From: Caryophanales bacterium UBA3935
GTDB lineage: Bacteria > Bacillota_I > Bacilli_A > ML615J-28 > CAG-698
Assembly (NCBI GenBank): GCA_002385755.1
Contig: DGED01000080.1
Location: forward strand, 683 to 10,391
Reading direction: 5' to 3'
Length of the DNA: 9,709 nt
Made by a program: the position numbers and the translations under genes
Notes under the pieces: generated by a model
Databases searched by the model: none
Told to the model about the DNA's origin: nothing
The model's input: the letters and a program-made list of their open reading frames with translations, nothing else
Shown: piece after piece, positions 6,998-9,709 of the stretch
Numbering within the stretch: position 1 is the first letter of the stretch
Layout: each line of letters opens with the position of its first letter

Positions 6998-7212
6998 ATA
7001 ATAGAAAGAGTAACGTTAAACGAGGCATCCCAGTGAGCCGGGGATAGTGCGAACCCGGTATCGGTAGTTTAGCGCGAAGATCGTTCTATTGTCGTAATTC
7101 CGAACTAACAGTAAGAATTAACGGATTTCCCCCGTTACCGGGAACGCATATGACGGTATGTTGTAAATAGTGGTTGACAAGCTTTTTCTATTTATGATAG
7201 GAAAAGTTTTTT
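6998..7212 (+). promoter_or_regulatory. Isoleucine T-box riboswitch (tRNA-Ile sensing leader)
   Basis: T-box leaders bind uncharged tRNA and then allow transcription of the downstream gene. Stem I is clear. Its base is AATAGAA 7000-7006 with TTCTATT 7084-7090. Next is an internal loop with AGAGTAA (7007-7013, containing the AGUA loop-E motif) opposite CGAAGATCG (7075-7083). The middle stem is CGTTAAAC 7014-7021 with GTTTAGCG 7067-7074. The distal CCGGG/CCCGG stem (7038-7042/7054-7058) carries the family-typical AGTGCGAA loop and a GTGAG bulge. The specifier is ATC at 7080-7082, an Ile codon. Further stems are possible at 7095-7100/7115-7120 and 7136-7140/7154-7158. The antiterminator pairs TAAATAG 7164-7170 with CTATTTA 7188-7194 and displays TGGT (7171-7174), complementary to the ACCA end of tRNA-Ile. 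The canonical GGGTGGnACCGCG block is absent, so the acceptor element is degenerate. Confidence 0.88.
7179..7212 (+). terminator. T-box intrinsic terminator upstream of ileS
   Basis: The arm 7179-7191 pairs with 7197-7209 to form a 13-bp stem with a TTATG loop, including two G-U pairs, and the T run continues to 7212. The stem is AU-rich, weaker than most intrinsic terminators. Its CTAT (7188-7191) is also the 3' arm of the antiterminator (7164-7170 with 7188-7194), so the two folds exclude each other. That is the T-box switch logic: uncharged tRNA-Ile would favour read-through into ileS. It may also stop read-through from the mutS operon when isoleucine is plentiful. Confidence 0.8.
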
Positions 7213-7235
7213 CATTTATAAGGAGGTTAATTTTT

Positions 7236-9709
7236 ATGTTTAAGATCAATCCCGAATATGATTTCGTGCGCAACGAAAAGGCTGTTCTCAAATTATGGGA
7301 CGAGTCGCAATCGTTCAAAAAACTGCTTGAGAAGAACAAGGCCGGCGAGAAGTACCGTTTTATCGACGGGCCGATTACCGCCAACAACCCGATGGGGATG
7401 CATCACGTTTGGGGCCGGACTTTAAAAGATACATTCCTGCGTTATAAAGCGATGCGGGGCTACACGTCGCATTACCGCAACGGTTTTGACGGCCAAGGGC
7501 TATGGGTCGAGGTCGAGGTCGAGAAAGAACTCGGCTTTGCCTCGAAAAAGGATATCGAGGAATTTGGCCTGGACAAATTCACCGAGGCCTGCGTCGCCCG
7601 CGTGGAGAAATACGCCGCCGTCATTACCGAGCAGTCGAAGCGACTCGGGCAATGGATGGATTGGGATAACTCGTATTACACCCATCATGACGGCAATATC
7701 ACGAGCATCTGGGCGATGCTTAAGCGTTGTCACGAGCGCGGCTGGCTGAAGCAGTTGTACCGGCCGATGCCGTGGTGCGGGCGGTGCGGGACGTCGCTAT
7801 CCGATCATGAGATGGCAGGGTCCTACAAGGAACTCGAGCACGCGGCGGTCTTCGTTAAACTCCCGCTTAAGGGCGAGGACGCCGATATTCTTGTCTGGAC
7901 GACGACGCCCTGGACGCTTTCGAGCAATACCGCGCTCGCGGTAAGCCCCGAGCTCACGTATCTTAAGGTAACCGTCCCCGGCGAAGCGCGGCCGCTTATT
8001 ATGGTTAAGGAGTTATATTTCAAGAAGTTTCATAAAGACGGCGGGAAGATCCTTTCGGAGCTTAAGGGAGCGGATCTTGCCGGCAAGCGCTACGAGACGA
8101 TGTTTCCCGACCTTCCCCGCCAGCGGGGCGTCGACCACCGAATCATCCTCTGGGACGAGGTTTCCGCCGACGAGGGTTCGGGCGTCGTTCATATCGCCCC
8201 CGGGTGCGGCGCCGAGGACTACGATCTGGGGTTAAAGGAAGACCTTACGGTCATCATGCCGATCGACGAGAACGGCTACTTTTACGAAGATTTCGGCTTT
8301 CTTGCCGGCAAGCACGCCCAGGAAGTAAGCGAGCTTGTTTTCGAGCGCCTGCGCGAGCAGGGAAAACTCTTTTTGGTTCACCCTTATAAGCATAGTTACC
8401 CCGTCTGCTGGCGCTGTAAAAAAGAAATCCTTTTCCGCCTCGGCAAGGAATGGGCGATCGCCGTCGACGAACTGAGGCCGCTTCTGATCGAAAACGCCAG
8501 GAAAGTAAAATGGTATCCCGCGTACCAGGGGAAGCGGATGGAAGACTGGCTTAACAATATGTCGGACTGGAATATTTCCCGGAAACGTTTCTACGGCTTG
8601 CCGCTGCCGTTTTATCCCTGCTCCTGCGGTCACCTGACCGTTATCGGAAGCAAGGAGGAGCTGCGCGAAAAAGCCGTCGACCCGCGACTCGTCGACAATC
8701 TTAAGGAATTGCACCGGCCGTGGATTGACGAGGTCAAGATTAAGTGCGAGAAATGCGGCGCGGCCGTGGAGCGGATCGCGGAAGTGGGCGACGTTTGGCT
8801 TGACGCCGGGATCGTGCCGTTTTCGACTCTGAAGTATTTCGAGGACCGCGATTATTGGCGCGAGTATTTCCCCGCCGAGTACGTGATCGAGATGCACGAA
8901 CAGGTTCGGCTGTGGTTTTATTCGCTCCTCTTTATGTCGACTGTGTTGATCGGCGAGCCGCCGTACGAGCAAGTCGGGACGCATGGGATTGTGGTTTCGG
9001 AAGACGGGTCGCGTTTCTCGAAAACCGGCGTTATGATCAGGTTCGAGGAAGCCGCGGAAAAAATCGGCGCCGACGCCTCCCGTTATATCTACGTTTCCAC
9101 CCCCGCCACGAGCGAGGTCCGCTTCGGGTTCTCCCTGGGCGACGACGCGAAGCGCCGGTTGCTCGCTTTCTGGAATATCGTCGTCTTTTTCGACCTCTAT
9201 TACCAGATCGATAAACCCGAATTAAACCGGGTACCGGAATTAACCGACAAGTCCGACCGTTGGCTATCGGCCCGGGTGAGAAAGTTTGTTTCCGCGGCGA
9301 CGGCCGCTTACGAGGCTTACGAGCCGTGGGAGATTATCAAACTTTTTGAAAAATGCGTCGACGACGTTTCCAACTGGTATATCAGGATCAACCGCAAGCG
9401 GTTCTGGAAATCGGAAATGAACGAGGACAAATACACCGCGTACTACGCCCTGTACCGGGCGATTAAAATGATGACGCAAGTTATGGCGCCGATCATCCCC
9501 TTCATGACCGAGTGGATTTGGCAGGCGCTCGTCCTGCGCGTCGAGCCGGATGAAGAGCATTCCGTTCACCTGACCCGTTTCCCGGAATCGGCCGGCGTTG
9601 ACGAGGAAATCCTTTCGGAGACGGAAGTCGCGCGGGAAGTGATCACCGGCGCCCTCAAGCTGCGCAACGAGAATAATCTTAAAATCAAGCAGCCGCTTTC
9701 CGCCCTTTA
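7236..9709 (+). CDS. ileS: Isoleucyl-tRNA synthetase, IleS2 type, 3' truncated
   Basis: This enzyme attaches isoleucine to tRNA-Ile in the cytoplasm and edits mischarged valine. The window holds 824 codons with no stop; full-length members are usually over 1000 residues, so the end lies beyond the right edge. The start is fixed by AAGGAGGT (7220-7227). The signature normally written HIGH appears as G54-M55-H56-H57 within NPMGMHHVWGR, the rearranged GXHH form. FDGQGLWVEVEVEKELG and ITEQSKRLGQWMDWDNSYYT are IleS2-type segments. The CP1 editing domain shows WTTTPWTLSSN (221-231) and GSGVVHIAPGCGAEDY (314-329) with the conserved D328. Cysteines C462, C464, C504 and C507 suggest a zinc site. The KMSKS loop is degenerate, RFSKT at 593-597. 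Expression is from its own promoter through the Ile T-box. IleS2-type enzymes are known for mupirocin resistance. Confidence 0.96.
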   Translation, partial: MFKINPEYDFVRNEKAVLKLWDESQSFKKLLEKNKAGEKYRFIDGPITANNPMGMHHVWGRTLKDTFLRYKAMRGYTSHYRNGFDGQGLWVEVEVEKELGFASKKDIEEFGLDKFTEACVARVEKYAAVITEQSKRLGQWMDWDNSYYTHHDGNITSIWAMLKRCHERGWLKQLYRPMPWCGRCGTSLSDHEMAGSYKELEHAAVFVKLPLKGEDADILVWTTTPWTLSSNTALAVSPELTYLKVTVPGEARPLIMVKELYFKKFHKDGGKILSELKGADLAGKRYETMFPDLPRQRGVDHRIILWDEVSADEGSGVVHIAPGCGAEDYDLGLKEDLTVIMPIDENGYFYEDFGFLAGKHAQEVSELVFERLREQGKLFLVHPYKHSYPVCWRCKKEILFRLGKEWAIAVDELRPLLIENARKVKWYPAYQGKRMEDWLNNMSDWNISRKRFYGLPLPFYPCSCGHLTVIGSKEELREKAVDPRLVDNLKELHRPWIDEVKIKCEKCGAAVERIAEVGDVWLDAGIVPFSTLKYFEDRDYWREYFPAEYVIEMHEQVRLWFYSLLFMSTVLIGEPPYEQVGTHGIVVSEDGSRFSKTGVMIRFEEAAEKIGADASRYIYVSTPATSEVRFGFSLGDDAKRRLLAFWNIVVFFDLYYQIDKPELNRVPELTDKSDRWLSARVRKFVSAATAAYEAYEPWEIIKLFEKCVDDVSNWYIRINRKRFWKSEMNEDKYTAYYALYRAIKMMTQVMAPIIPFMTEWIWQALVLRVEPDEEHSVHLTRFPESAGVDEEILSETEVAREVITGALKLRNENNLKIKQPLSAL

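Noticed and set aside
7174..7198. TTGACA (7174-7179) with TATGAT (7193-7198) as a second ileS promoter
   Set aside because: The spacer is only 13 bases, and both elements are explained as parts of the antiterminator and terminator hairpins.
8232..8984. Minus-strand open frame of 250 codons inside ileS
   Set aside because: It lies fully opposite conserved IleRS sequence, including the zinc cysteines, and has no family resemblance. It is a shadow frame.
1..9709. CRISPR array, insertion sequence, tRNA or rRNA gene
   Set aside because: No regular repeat-spacer pattern, transposase-like frame, terminal inverted repeats, cloverleaf or rRNA-like stretch was noticed on either strand.

Overview
The window is a chromosomal housekeeping segment from a bacterium that most resembles Bacillota, possibly near the Erysipelotrichia/Mollicutes side. 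The evidence is a mutS-mutL-miaA cluster, a MutL carrying its own endonuclease motif (so no MutH-type system is needed), an isoleucine T-box leader in front of ileS, strong AGGAGG-type ribosome sites and near-consensus vegetative promoters. The placement near Mollicutes rests on a remembered MiaA motif (NADASQ) and is weak. Coding DNA is fairly GC-rich and the two intergenic regions are AT-rich. TGA ends mutL and miaA, so the standard bacterial code is used.

Positions 1-436 are intergenic. An extended -10 promoter fires left towards a gene at or beyond the left edge, and a second extended -10 promoter fires right into mutS. Between them lie DnaA-box-like nonamers and repeated TTTTCC words. 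Positions 446-6901 form one apparent operon: mutS, mutL (10-nt gap), miaA (ATGA overlap with mutL) and a Fic-domain protein (12-nt gap, good ribosome site). I see no terminator after the Fic gene.

Positions 6902-7235 hold a consensus promoter (TTGACA-N17-TACAAT) and a T-box riboswitch. It has an AUC specifier and a UGGU acceptor-binding element that fits the ACCA end of tRNA-Ile. It ends in a terminator hairpin that is mutually exclusive with the antiterminator. Downstream is ileS, an IleS2-type isoleucyl-tRNA synthetase cut off by the right edge after 824 codons.

MutS and MutL carry out post-replicative mismatch repair. MiaA prenylates A37 of tRNAs reading UNN codons, and IleRS charges tRNA-Ile. 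The Fic protein is the odd member. It keeps the catalytic histidine, but the usual autoinhibitory glutamate is replaced by serine and the G/K of the Fic motif is replaced by aspartate. The IleRS has the rearranged GXHH signature in place of HIGH, which predicts strong mupirocin resistance. The most unusual features are this IleRS active site, the modified Fic protein and the degenerate T-box sequence. No clearly new multi-gene system is visible.
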